Positions 11,501-21,430 of a stretch of 28,407 bases of DNA are shown here, one piece after another (the stretch's first letter is position 1; each line of letters opens with the position of its first letter). Position numbers and translations under genes: made by a program. Under the pieces are notes generated by a model that saw only the letters and a list, made by a program, of their open reading frames with translations, searched no databases and was not told the DNA's origin. Origin of the DNA: Pelargonium cotyledonis (taxonomy: Eukaryota; Streptophyta; Magnoliopsida; Geraniales; Geraniaceae); contig JAYMTA010000456.1 in assembly GCA_036897625.1 (NCBI GenBank), positions 1 through 28,407 of the forward strand, in the 5' to 3' direction.

Positions 11501-13245
11501 CCGCAAGGGACCTTCCTAACCCCTATAATGTAATACCACAAACTCATCAACCATTTGATTCTTATAGTACAATCTCTACTTGTTCCTCCACAATAGACCT
11601 AGTTCGGATGCTAGTTCTACCATTTCCTTCTTAACCAAGGCTTAAATACTATAAAAGAAATAAGCATGTAGCGAAAAGGGCACAAAGTGAACTTGTTCAA
11701 GAAGAATATGCTTTCTAAGGATAGTAGTAATAATTAAATAAAGTAGTTGTGGTTGGAGTTTCAGTTGTAGTCAAGTCAATACACCATCCTATCTTAATAT
11801 GTGTGTTCATCTATAGGATCTTTTATATTAAACATAAAGTAGAAAAGAGCAATCACATCAAGGAACTGATTCTTACAGCATCCTTAAACGGTAGATAGGC
11901 TGCCTCGGGTAGGTAAGCATATGTAGTACCACTATCCATGACAGTCCCATGTTTTCCATCAAAAACTTGTGAGTTTAACCGCAATGGCTTCCCCGCAACA
12001 TGTATCTCCTTCAGTTCTATATTGTAATATGGACTGTTGCCATCCCAGGACTAGAGTAAATGCGTGAAATGCATCAAACGTAATTCTTAGAAAAATGCAT
12101 GTTTTATTATATCCAGAAGATATAATTTGTTAAACAAACCTGCGAGTAGGATCTGAATGGGTAAAGACCATGCCCAAGGGAGGAGATATACCACCAAGAA
12201 CCATTGCACCCCCACCAACATCCATACCGCCATAACATAACGAGAATGAATCACTAATCACGCCTTTTTCCACAAGTTGATCCACGAGGCTGAGTTCACC
12301 ACGGCCCAAACCTATTATACCATCAGCTCGTTGACTGTAGAGATCACCAGTCTCCAAAACTTCACACCCAAAAATAGCACGCTGAGGCTCAAGCGCACTT
12401 TGGTTGCCGAAGGATATTACATCGTTACCGAGGAAACCACTGCTGGTGCTCAACTCAGCATACTGCCTCTCGTAAACACATTGCATCCTATCCACATCAC
12501 AGGTGCAGTCTATATTGCATTTCACAGGTTTATAGGTGCTAGACATATCCGGATCAAATCTTGGATCCTGGCAAAAAATATTCCATACATTAATTAATTG
12601 ACATAATACACTACTACATGATACAACAGATTATCAATCATTTTGTTAACAACTGACACATGATTTTATCAATAATAATTATCAATTGAAATTATAAACA
12701 GCTAAATTTCCTAATATGAGACTAGACAAAATCAACAACTAAATCCTGGAAAACAATGAAGCATTACTTGGTGCCTGCCACATTGTTCGCACGAAGAGCA
12801 CGGAACATACGTAACAGTACTACCGGTATCAACAATAAGCGCAAATTTCTGCGGCGGCGTCCCGATCCAGAGCCGCGTCGTATAGTACCTTCCACATTGA
12901 TCCAAAAAAATCAACACAAACAAAAAACATAGGGTTTCAGAAACAAAAACACGACATAGAAAGAGAAAATCAGCACCCGTTGCGGAGGAGATCGTCGTAG
13001 AGCCTCATGTGAGCGTTAGGATGCGAGCCGGATCCGGCCAGACGGCGGCGGGACTTGGAGGCGATGGCTCTGGAAGCATTTTGGGGAGAAGGAAAGAGAG
13101 GTAAGAACAATGCTGGTCGAGTGCCACCGTGAGGCGGTGGGAGGAGAGTAATGCGGTCGGCGGAGCCATCGATTCCGGCGATGAAATGGAGAAATAGGAG
13201 GACGGTGACGGTGGTGGTGGTGGTGGTGAGGTGTGGTTGCGCCAT
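8579..13245 (-). CDS. Membrane-anchored pepsin-like (A1) aspartic protease, 12 exons
   Basis: Exons in order: 13245-12977, 12888-12768, 12567-12140, 12033-11877, 11330-11248, 11160-11064, 10862-10790, 10610-10401, 10036-9912, 9709-9608, 9530-9433 and 8753-8579. They total 1938 nt, or 645 residues, with phase consistent at every GT-AG join. A hydrophobic signal peptide (about residues 14-25) is followed by a propeptide with a basic RRRL site. The first catalytic motif is DTGS at Asp110, the flap region carries Y-A-E, and the second catalytic motif is DSGT at Asp306. The C-terminal extension ends in one membrane helix (about 596-618) and a short tail, so the catalytic domain should face the lumen or outside of the cell. 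Both active-site Asp residues are present, so an active protease is expected. It resembles Arabidopsis At3g50050/At5g43100-type proteins from memory. The substrate is unknown. Confidence 0.93.
8940..9325 (-). mobile_element. hAT-like non-autonomous element remnant in protease intron 11
   Basis: On the minus strand the segment begins CTAGGGGTGGTA at 9320-9309, close to the common plant hAT/MITE terminal sequence TAGGGGTGGCAA. It continues with runs typical of these elements, such as ACACGACCCGTTTACGAGTG and AAATGGGTTGAA. The other end has no clear matching inverted repeat, so the lower boundary is approximate and the copy is probably decayed. It lies in the 679-bp intron 8754-9432 and codes for nothing. 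Confidence 0.5.
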
Positions 13246-14160
13246 GGGCGGTGGCTATAGAGAGATGTGAGGGATGTTGGAATTGGCGTTGACGTAACTA
13301 CAGAAATGGGAAAATGAAAATGTCATGGAATTGGAGGGAGCGAGTAACGGAATAACAACTCGATCGACCAACCGACCGACCTTCCGTCACCAACCAAAAC
13401 CAAGCGGGTCCGAAACCGAAGTTGGTGTCTCAGATCCTGTCACGATCCTTCGTCCGACCCGTCGTTTTCTTTTTACGTTTAGACGACACGTTTGATTACT
13501 AAAACTTGTTTGATTGCCCAACTAATAAGAAAAATGTTTTTTTCTATATAATGAAAATTGTTGAAATAGTTATAAAAAATAGTGTCTTTCAAACAATTTT
13601 TTTTTATAAAAAAAAGTGGCATTGAAGTGAATTCAATGATAAATAAATGAGAAAATTGGTAGGCTTGTTTATAACATACCCGACCCGGTGACTCAACTTG
13701 GAGCGATTAGGTTATTTTTAATATTTCAATACATTGTATTTCATAACTCACCCCAATTCATCACAAATCATATAAACTTTAACATTTAAATTATTTTTCT
13801 CCCTAGAAATAGTTTTTTTTTCAAAGAAACATTATATGTCCAGTCAAGTCTGTCTGATCCAAAGAATAACTCGAAATCCAAATTGTTAGCTTTGAATCCG
13901 GGTTTTAACTTTGGTGGCAAGAAGGCTAGCTATGTACTACACTCTCAAAGGATAGAGGATAAATCTATACCATTGAGACTGCATTCCAATAACCAAACAG
14001 CGTACATGGTACTGCAAAGCTAAAAGTTGTGAAAAATAATGCAAGAACACAGCAACACTATGCACCAGAGTTTCAACAAGCATGTTCTTAGCTGAACTAA
14101 AACATTGATGATTCAAAAACCAAATTTAGTAACAAATTACTACTGCAGCGCTATGCGACA
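13246..14160. promoter_or_regulatory. Upstream region of the protease gene / NRAMP 3' flank
   Basis: The part next to 13245 is the leader and promoter of the protease. A TGACGTAA motif (bZIP/TGA-type core) lies at 13290-13297, and a GC-richer stretch extends to about 13460. Beyond that the DNA is AT-rich without a gene until the NRAMP 3'UTR. I see no convincing TATA box. Confidence 0.4.
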
Positions 14161-14403
14161 GAGTTTCAGATTACACGATTTTTCCGCAGCTTTCTTTCTT
14201 TCTGTATTAGGTTTACAACAGAAATATTGAATTTGCCCTATCATACAAGAACTAACTTCCACTAAGCCAATCCACTAAACTAGTTGACCCCGTTGTGCCT
14301 AAACGGTGAAGGCTACGCTAAACTAAAAATAATTTATGTGCAGTTTGTTCAAGCACCTGTGGATGGCTGGGAAGATGGAAGCGCCTCATTCAGAATTAAA
14401 TAC

Positions 14404-17191
14404 TCAACTCCCTGAGACCCCGGATTTCTTTGATGTTAGTAAGCTGCAGCAGGCAGAGAAGGACATGCTCCGGGAAGTGAGGTAAATTATGAATGCAACA
14501 TACAAAGTTGTGAAACCGCACACCACAGTAACAAACAGAGTATTATTCACTTCGTTGGAGAAAAAGTCGACCAAAAGGTACCCATTGATCACTATCACCA
14601 AGGCAGCTACAAGCCAAGCAACGGTCTATAAAAGAAAAGAAAAAAACGCAATAGAGAGATCAGGGAAAACACAAAAATTATATGTTTCCATTTCTACGAA
14701 ACAAAAAATATAGCCTGAGATGAATGGAACGCAAGTAAACTGAGTATATACTTCATTAGATAATGAACACAGTAAGCATTTTTTCCTTATCTAAAGGACA
14801 AAGGAAGATCCTTAAACAAAAGCACTAAGTCAAAATTTATGTTCCAACTTCCACAAGGTGGTAGGTTTTCAGGGAAAACAATAAAAATCATATTTGATAT
14901 GACTACTTGCAAGCTACTTCACTTACCATGGTTTTGAAGCATAGAATATTCACAACATATATATGACAAGTTCAAACTTTTTTTTTTCATTTAGGCGAGC
15001 TTCGACAAGAGGAAGAGTATGGCATTGGATAAGTTTAGAAACGTTAACCTAACAGCTTCATGAAATATTGGCTTTTGTTTCTTCTACCTTTTGCTATTTT
15101 TAGGGGTATTGCCAAGTAATTGTGACGTTAACCAGATCGCTATTTTTGGATTTTCTAAAAGCCAACAGCAAAGACACGAGGTGACAAATTTTCAGCAGTA
15201 AATTACTAGTTCATGAAGAGCTTTGTCGCCAACACACAGAATAAAGGAAGTGAAAACATACCTTGAGAACAGGGCCAATCTTAAACACACCCATGATTCG
15301 CTCCTGGGAAACCAAAAACAGAAGGGGAATAAGTGCAAATGGGATCTGTATTGACTGGAGCACATTGAGCCATTCATTTAGCACATCTAGTGTGTCTTCA
15401 GAGGAGTCGAAAGCCAGAGCAACTATCATAGTCGGGATGATAGCACAGCTTCGTGTGATCAATGCCCTCAGCCATTTTTGTAACCTCATGTTCAGGAAAC
15501 CACCCATGATAAACTGCCCTGCATAAGTGCCAGTTATAGTACTACTTTGGCCAGCTGCTAACAATCCAATACCCCAAATGTACAAAATTGGGAGGACGCC
15601 GCCTCCATATTTCTCTTGAAGATACTGTCCAGCATTTGCAAGGCCTATACTATTCGCTATATCTGTACCATAAAATCCCTTTGCAAACACAGTTGTAACG
15701 AAAAGGTTGATGATGAAGGAGATGATAAGTGCAATAGTCGACTCTATGGAGTAGTAATTGAGGGCTTCTTGGACCCGACCTTTCTTTTTATGGTCAACAT
15801 CCCTGGACTGTACGAGGGCAGAATGCAAGAAGACATTGTGAGGCATTATGATACAGCCCACAACCCCCACAGCCTGCTTGATTGTTCTGGAGCTGAGTTT
15901 CGGAACCAAGATACCTACAAAAAGAATCCCATTTGACAACCAAACAAATAATTGATAATTGATGCCGAGTTGTTCACACCAATGAAGATAAAATGACGTA
16001 CCAACAATAAGCTCCACGCCGTTGGGCTTTGTTTCACCAAACATCCAAGCAAATGAAAGTGCCATGGTTCCAATAAGAATGGCGAAAACCGCTTCCAATT
16101 TCCTCACCCCATAGTTCTCAAGAAACAGGAAGACAAAACTGTGACAGGGCAATCAAAGATCCTAGTCAACATTGTGCCGTGTGAACCAAGATGTGAACTT
16201 TATGATACCGAAGAAACTGCTAGTAAGATACATAACTATACCCCAAAAAAAAAAGAACAAAAAACATTTAATAAAAATGTTTGCCAAGTTTGGAACTTGG
16301 GATGAGTTCTCCATTTTCTCCAAAAACATAAAGACAACAGAGAATCCAGATGCTCTTTCTCTTCCTTTTTTGTAATAAAACTTCCTAGAGCTGACCCGAC
16401 TTTAATTGGGGGGAAATTTAATACCATATAGAACACAGAGTATCAATCTAATCAATCAAATTACACAGAGAACTGAGGTCTCTAATCTCAAGAATCAAAT
16501 ATAGGATGCACAAAAAATCCAATCAGGAGCACAAGCATAACTTACAGTGACACCCAAAACCCAAAACCATCAAAAATAGAATAAATCATGAAAAAGAAAA
16601 AAAATTGACAAAAAGGTGAGCTGAAATCAAATAACCCAAAACAGAAACTAGTGAACGAAAAGCAAAATTGTACCAATCGAGAGCCGTAATGGTGACGCCA
16701 GCCCAAAGAGGCAAAAACCCATTCGACAAAATCCGGAGAGCAATACCCCGCCCAATAACCCCCTGAATCTCGGCCCCAAGCAGCGCCAGCTCCGCCATGA
16801 CCCACAGCACCATCCCGGCCCAGGTCGGGTACTCCTCCCGGCAAAGCTCCGCCAAATGCTTCCCGGTCGCGACTCCGAGCCTAGCTGAGAGAAGCTGCAC
16901 CAACAGACCCATCGCCGTGGCCCACAAGAGAAGCCAGAGCAGCGAGTACCCAGCAATCGCACCCGCCTGGAGATCTCCCTCTAGGTTTCCGGGATCGAGA
17001 AACGCGATGCTCATGAGGAATCCAGGTCCGGTGAAGAGCCAGAGCTTCCTCCACGAGAACGGGGGCACGCTGCCATCCAAATCGGCTTCGTCGATTCCGA
17101 TGACGTGGACTTTATCGGCGGTGTCGTAGGCGGTTTCCTGATCGGTGTCGGAGCCGGAGAGGAGAGGCTGGTCGTGCTCTTGCGGTGGCAT
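14404..17191 (-). CDS. NRAMP3: NRAMP divalent metal transporter, NRAMP3/4 class, 4 exons
   Basis: Exons are 17191-16674, 16138-16002, 15914-15262 and 14625-14404, totalling 1530 nt or 509 residues, the length I recall for AtNRAMP3. The start MPPQEHDQPLL matches the family and carries an acidic dileucine (LL at 10-11), the type of signal that sends NRAMP3/4 to the tonoplast. The product should export Fe or Mn from the vacuole with protons; this is family knowledge. Metal-site motifs are intact: D66-P-G-N69 in helix 1 and M242-P-H-N245 in helix 6, and GQSSTITGTYAGQ is present. Helix 3 is odd: E141-I-Q-G144-V-I-G-R148-G149 where relatives have D-I-Q-E-V-I-G-S-A. Intron 2 is 87 bp and lacks an in-frame stop. 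NRAMP3 versus NRAMP4 versus NRAMP2 cannot be settled here. Confidence 0.94.
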
Positions 17192-17310
17192 GGTGGTGGT
17201 GGTCGTGTGGTTTCGGAGGAATATGCTTCTGCTTGAAGAGAAAAAAGAGAGAAGCTTCAAAAATTAACTACCAGTTCAGTCCAGTTTAGTCCTCTGCATT
17301 TTCTCCTCCG

Positions 17311-17320
17311 TCTATTTATA
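17311..17320 (-). promoter_or_regulatory. TATA box of the NRAMP gene
   Basis: TATAAATAGA on the minus strand, a strong plant TATA box. It predicts transcription start near 17280-17290 and a leader of about 95 nt to the ATG at 17191. An upstream in-frame ATG at 17260 would lie inside this leader. Confidence 0.75.
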
Positions 17321-17394
17321 AATATATTTATTTTATTTTTTCTTACATTACTACAAGGTGTTTCTGTTTAGGTGAAGGTCGAATAGTATAACGC

Positions 17395-17400
17395 CACGTG
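17395..17400. promoter_or_regulatory. G-box CACGTG in the NRAMP promoter
   Basis: Palindromic CACGTG within GCCACGTGGA, about 75 bp upstream of the TATA box. Such G-box/ABRE-type sites are bound by bZIP and bHLH factors. Regulation by light, ABA or iron-linked bHLH proteins is possible but only inferred. Confidence 0.5.
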
Positions 17401-18600
17401 GATTGTCTGTGAGGATAACCATTGTGTTGTGTCAGCTTACTGCTAAACTAAATAGTTTAGTGTGATTATGGATAATATTTGCCATCTAATAAATAATAAA
17501 GTTTTATCTCAAACTTTATATGTATAATAGTAATGTTGTTTTCATAGTACTTTTTAAACACGGTAAATGTTTGTGATTGGTTGAATGTTCCGAATTGTAC
17601 GCGTTTCTAATTTGGTACATGTTATTAAGTTCGGTTCTATGTATGTTTTTTTTTCGAAATTTCAATAATAATTGTATGTAGATACTCTACAATTGTATGT
17701 AAATAGTTGTATGAAGTCTGTTGTAAACCAATGGCATTACTTTATCTTCCAAAAGATTGAAGTCCTAGTGTTTCAAAAAATTTGTATTACGTTTTAGATA
17801 TCACTTCTCGGAGAATATTAAAAAAAATTATCTATATTATGACGTTTTTAATATTTTTTGTGAAATATTTATCATGATTTTTTAAAATTTTTTTTAAGGG
17901 TATCACAATTGTTAATGAACTAATTAATGGTTCGTAAATGAGACTAAATTACATGAAAAAGAGTTATGGAAAAAATTAATATCCAATGCGATTTAATTAG
18001 ATTCTTAAACAATTCAAAGTTTCTTCTTATTTTTATCGACTCGAATTAATTAGCATTAAATAAAATAATTTACTATTATGTGTGATCATCAACAAATTCA
18101 AATAAATTGCAATTTTTTCTTACAAATCTCTTAAATTACACATCAATGAGGAAAGCAAACTATAAAAAATTTAATTATTCATCATTTCTCAAATATTCGC
18201 TTACAAAATTCCCATCTTGTTCATCATCTTGATTCCTCAAACAATTAATTTTCAAATTCTGATGTGAAAATATTTATTTGGTGTTGAAATCACTTCTATT
18301 CTATTGACTTGTTGACTTATTAAACTTTATTATGCTTTTTTTCTTCATTAAAGCACTAAAAATTTAACTTCACAATCACAATAAATCTCATAAAGCTTCC
18401 ATGCTATGGTCAAAAGAGAATATAGCATACTAAGAAGATAGGAATTATACATATTTTCACTATTTTAAAGCCAAATATTGTTTTAGTATATACTAAACCC
18501 AAAATGATGATGATAATTTTGAATCCATTATACCAAAATCAAGTTGATGATAATTGACCTAACTTGTATTTTAAACTCAAGTTGGGGACACGGTACTTCG
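17401..18600. other. Intergenic AT-rich region, no gene seen
   Basis: Very AT-rich with many stops in all frames. It holds the distal NRAMP promoter and nothing else I can support. Confidence 0.6.
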
Positions 18601-18799
18601 CATTCAGGCTTTTATTTTGTCATTGATTTCTTGTATCGATAGCTTTTTTGATGTATTCTTCTCTTTTGATGCTTGGGTGGCTGATCCTATCTCCTGTTTG
18701 AGTTAGGTTTTAGTGCACGTTGCTTGTACTTCTATTTCTACAACCTTCGAATTATCTGAATGAAAGTTACTTATTGCTAATAAAAAAAAAAAAAAAAAA
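18600..18799 (+). mobile_element. Possible 3' end of a truncated LINE or retroposed copy
   Basis: A T- and CT-rich tail (gcttgtacttctatttctac, then gaatgaaagttacttattgc) runs into taat followed by about 18 A residues ending near 18799. This matches the usual look of plant L1-type 3' ends. I see no matching target-site duplication and no reverse transcriptase, so the copy would be heavily 5'-truncated and the left limit is arbitrary. Confidence 0.35.
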
Positions 18800-19640
18800 C
18801 TCACATGCAAGTCTTTGCATGTAATATTATACTGTATAATTATATTTTGTATGTCAACTTGTTCTCTCAAATAGTATGATTCCTTTCCATCCAACAAAAA
18901 AGCATTATTCTTTGCTTCTCTTTATATTGTATTGGCCTCCCTCCATTTAATAAATAATAATACTAAATTTTAATCTAACTTTTTTTTTCATATCTTAGAG
19001 TGTTGAATACTTTTATCATCTCATGCTGCTATTTTAATACTCGGCCATATATTCCTATGTGATTGCCCATGTTCTACTTTGTTACTTATTTTGGTTATTG
19101 TTCTATTTAAAATATAAAAAAATACCAAAATATTCCCTCAAAACTAATTTGATGATAATTACTACATACATTAAGAGCACGCACTCACGTCAAACATAAA
19201 TTTGAACCAATGACATAGATGAAAAACATAATATGATGCAAATTTGATGATAACGATGTTTTTACACTCACTACGAACATAACAAAATTAATATTTTAGT
19301 GAAAGATTGTCTCTCGTTAATTTAGCGAGTATGTGCGCGTGATTGTGACTAAATCCGTCAATAAATTCTTTTATCAGAATATTGAGATTTGATGTCACGA
19401 TTTTATAAATGTCAAGATTATCTCACTAAATTTACTTTTACTGTTAATTTTTAGCTAAGGGAATATATCAAGAGATCGAATGTGTCATTTATTTAGTTAA
19501 AGTGCATGCAAAATTTTGGAATGATTTAATTTTATATTTGATAGTAAAAAATGAATTTTTCCCATCATCTTACTTGTAAATCTGAAAATAAATACATCAA
19601 AGATGTCACAAATTCCAAATGATATTTTTCTTCAATTTCC
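18800..19640. other. Intergenic AT-rich region, no gene seen
   Basis: AT-rich, without coding or structural signals that I can recognise. Confidence 0.55.
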
Positions 19641-19649
19641 AAAAATTTC

Positions 19650-19965
19650 ATGACATTTTTGTCCTTGTTATCGATGCGAAACCCGCAAGAAATCAGTTTC
19701 CACATAAGGACAAGAATTGGGGCCACGTGTGCTTGACCATTTTTGGTCGAGAAAAGAAAAGGGGAATTGAAGATGTGGCAAAACAATCATTCGTGGCAAA
19801 GGTGACATGGCAAAGAGGAAAGTGGTAGGAAGGTGGGTTTTGGTGTCGCCACGTGTGTGAGCGTACGAATTTGTGGTGCACGCTCGTGGTAGCACGAGTT
19901 TCTGTGTTGCCGTGTGCCCCCAAAATTCTATCGGATTTTCTCTTTTATTGTAACATGCATGCAAC
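19650..19965. promoter_or_regulatory. Orphan cluster of G-box and RY motifs
   Basis: A block clearly richer in GC than its flanks, with GCCACGTGTG twice (CACGTG at 19724-19729 and 19850-19855), several TGGCA repeats between them (gtggcaaa, catggcaa) and an RY motif CATGCATG at 19954-19961. G-box/ABRE plus RY pairs are typical of ABA- and seed-regulated plant promoters. No gene with a recognisable product starts on either side, so this may be a distal element, a decayed promoter, or chance. Confidence 0.3.
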
Positions 19966-20920
19966 AATTTAATGACTTTTTATTTTCTTACCTTTTATTT
20001 ATATTTTGTTTGTTCCAAATTCTGATTGAATTTATTTAATACTTTAAAAAAATATGTAGGTGGACTAAAGAGATGAATATAAAATAGAGAGCTCACTCCT
20101 ACTATAGTTTAACTAGTGGGCTGAAGAAATCGATACAACAGAGAGAGAGAGAGTCATGATTAAAATAATAATAGAGAAGACATATAAAACTTAAAGTTCA
20201 CAGAAAAATAATAAATAAATTTGAAGAACACTCACTCTATGTCATTAATTATTTGTTTATATTGTTCCAGTAGTGGGAGAATTTGAAATTATAACTTTCA
20301 AGCCATACTCAACTTAAAATTTATAGATAAAATTCGTTAAAACGATAAGTGTCACCCTAATCTTACCCTATTCCGTTGGTTAAAAAGCTCGAATCTAATA
20401 CATTAAAGAAAATTCAGATCGCATAAATCGCTTCACACAATATGCATGGATGTATATAGTGCACAAATAATATGGCAGCGAAAACGGCATGGAAATGGTG
20501 GGTAGCAAATGAAGAAGTGAGTGACGAAAAATATCTTTTAGGATTCTTTTCACACTTGTTTTTAGCCTTCAGTTTCGAGCTTAAACAAATAGCAATAACT
20601 AAAGTACCAAAGTCATGAGTTCTGACACCACACGCAGCAGAACAGAGAGTATTTTGGTATCGTAGATCCCAAGCTTTAGCTTTATCTTTACGCACCATTA
20701 CATTAACAACTTGAGTTGAGGACGTCCCTTTCCTTCCATACCATTTACCTTCACCGCAACGTAATAAATTCCCAAGTGGGCCCAATTTTGCAACACAACA
20801 ACTTTTGCTGGGCCCCATTTTCTGACTCACAATTGGCTAGACAAAACTAGGAGTAGAGTTAACAATCCAAATTTGCCCAATACAATCCAATTCTATATGT
20901 ATTTAATCGAGATACATACC
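19966..20920. other. Intergenic region, no supported gene
   Basis: AT-rich DNA with a short GA run near 20141-20152. A 138-codon open frame on the minus strand (20830-20414) has no recognisable domain and is not called as a gene. Confidence 0.5.
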
Positions 20921-20929
20921 CACATATAC

Positions 20930-21140
20930 GAGTCTAAATTGTCAGCTCTCACATAGATGTAATAAAAATGTGCACAAACTCGGCTCAAAAGGGATGCGGG
21001 TTTTTCAACCCGATTATTAATCGGGATATATTTTATGCATCTCAAACCCACAAAAATACATGCCAGCACTAAATAGGTCTTTTTTGGACCCAACATTTCT
21101 TTATGAGTTGGGCTGGGCTGGCTACTAAACAGCCAATACA
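20930..21140 (-). mobile_element. Possible hAT-like/MITE remnant
   Basis: It contains CCCGATTAATAATCGGG followed by TTGAAAAACCCGC on the minus strand, and GAGCTGACAATTTAGACTC near 20932-20950. These resemble the termini and inner runs of plant non-autonomous hAT-type elements. No paired terminal repeat is evident, so both type and limits are tentative. Confidence 0.3.
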
Positions 21141-21212
21141 AGAAACATTTAAATAAGCCCAATACAAAGGTACAAATTATATCACCTTTCCAATTGACCA
21201 AAATGTGAGAAC

Positions 21213-21218
21213 TTTATT
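21213..21218 (-). terminator. Candidate poly(A) signal AATAAA, zinc-finger gene
   Basis: TAATAAAG on the minus strand, about 210 nt after the stop codon at 21431, a plausible 3'UTR length. Confidence 0.4.
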
Positions 21219-21430
21219 ACAAAAAGAATTAGACAATTACGCCAAAATTCAAAATAAATAATATATATAAAAAAAAAAACTCATTGTAAAAATCTCAAGT
21301 TTTTCAGACAGCAGACCACTGGTAAAACTGGAACGTCCGCTAAGAATGTCAATGGGTTAAACTGTGCACACTCTGTAACAAAACAAATATGCTAACCTTT
21401 TGTCTGTCCAATATCACGAAACAGTCGTCT

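Noticed and set aside
12277-12597. 106-codon plus-strand frame opposite the protease
   Set aside because: It lies antisense to exon 3 of a well-supported protease and has no protein-like features of its own.
15616-15936. 106-codon plus-strand frame opposite the NRAMP
   Set aside because: An antisense shadow of exon 3 of the transporter.
16797-17129. 110-codon plus-strand frame opposite NRAMP exon 1
   Set aside because: An antisense shadow of a GC-rich coding exon.
19668-19967. 99-codon minus-strand frame in the G-box cluster
   Set aside because: Overlapping frames on both strands reflect higher GC and few stops rather than a gene; no recognisable product.
20650-20670. ttttggtatcgtagatc, reminiscent of the retrotransposon primer-binding site TGGTATCAGAGC
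   Set aside because: The match stops after TGGTATC, and there are no flanking long terminal repeats or retroelement coding remnants.
20414-20830. 138-codon open frame on the minus strand
   Set aside because: No known domain or family resemblance, no clear promoter or splice context, and a composition like translated non-coding DNA. Transcript data could revive it.
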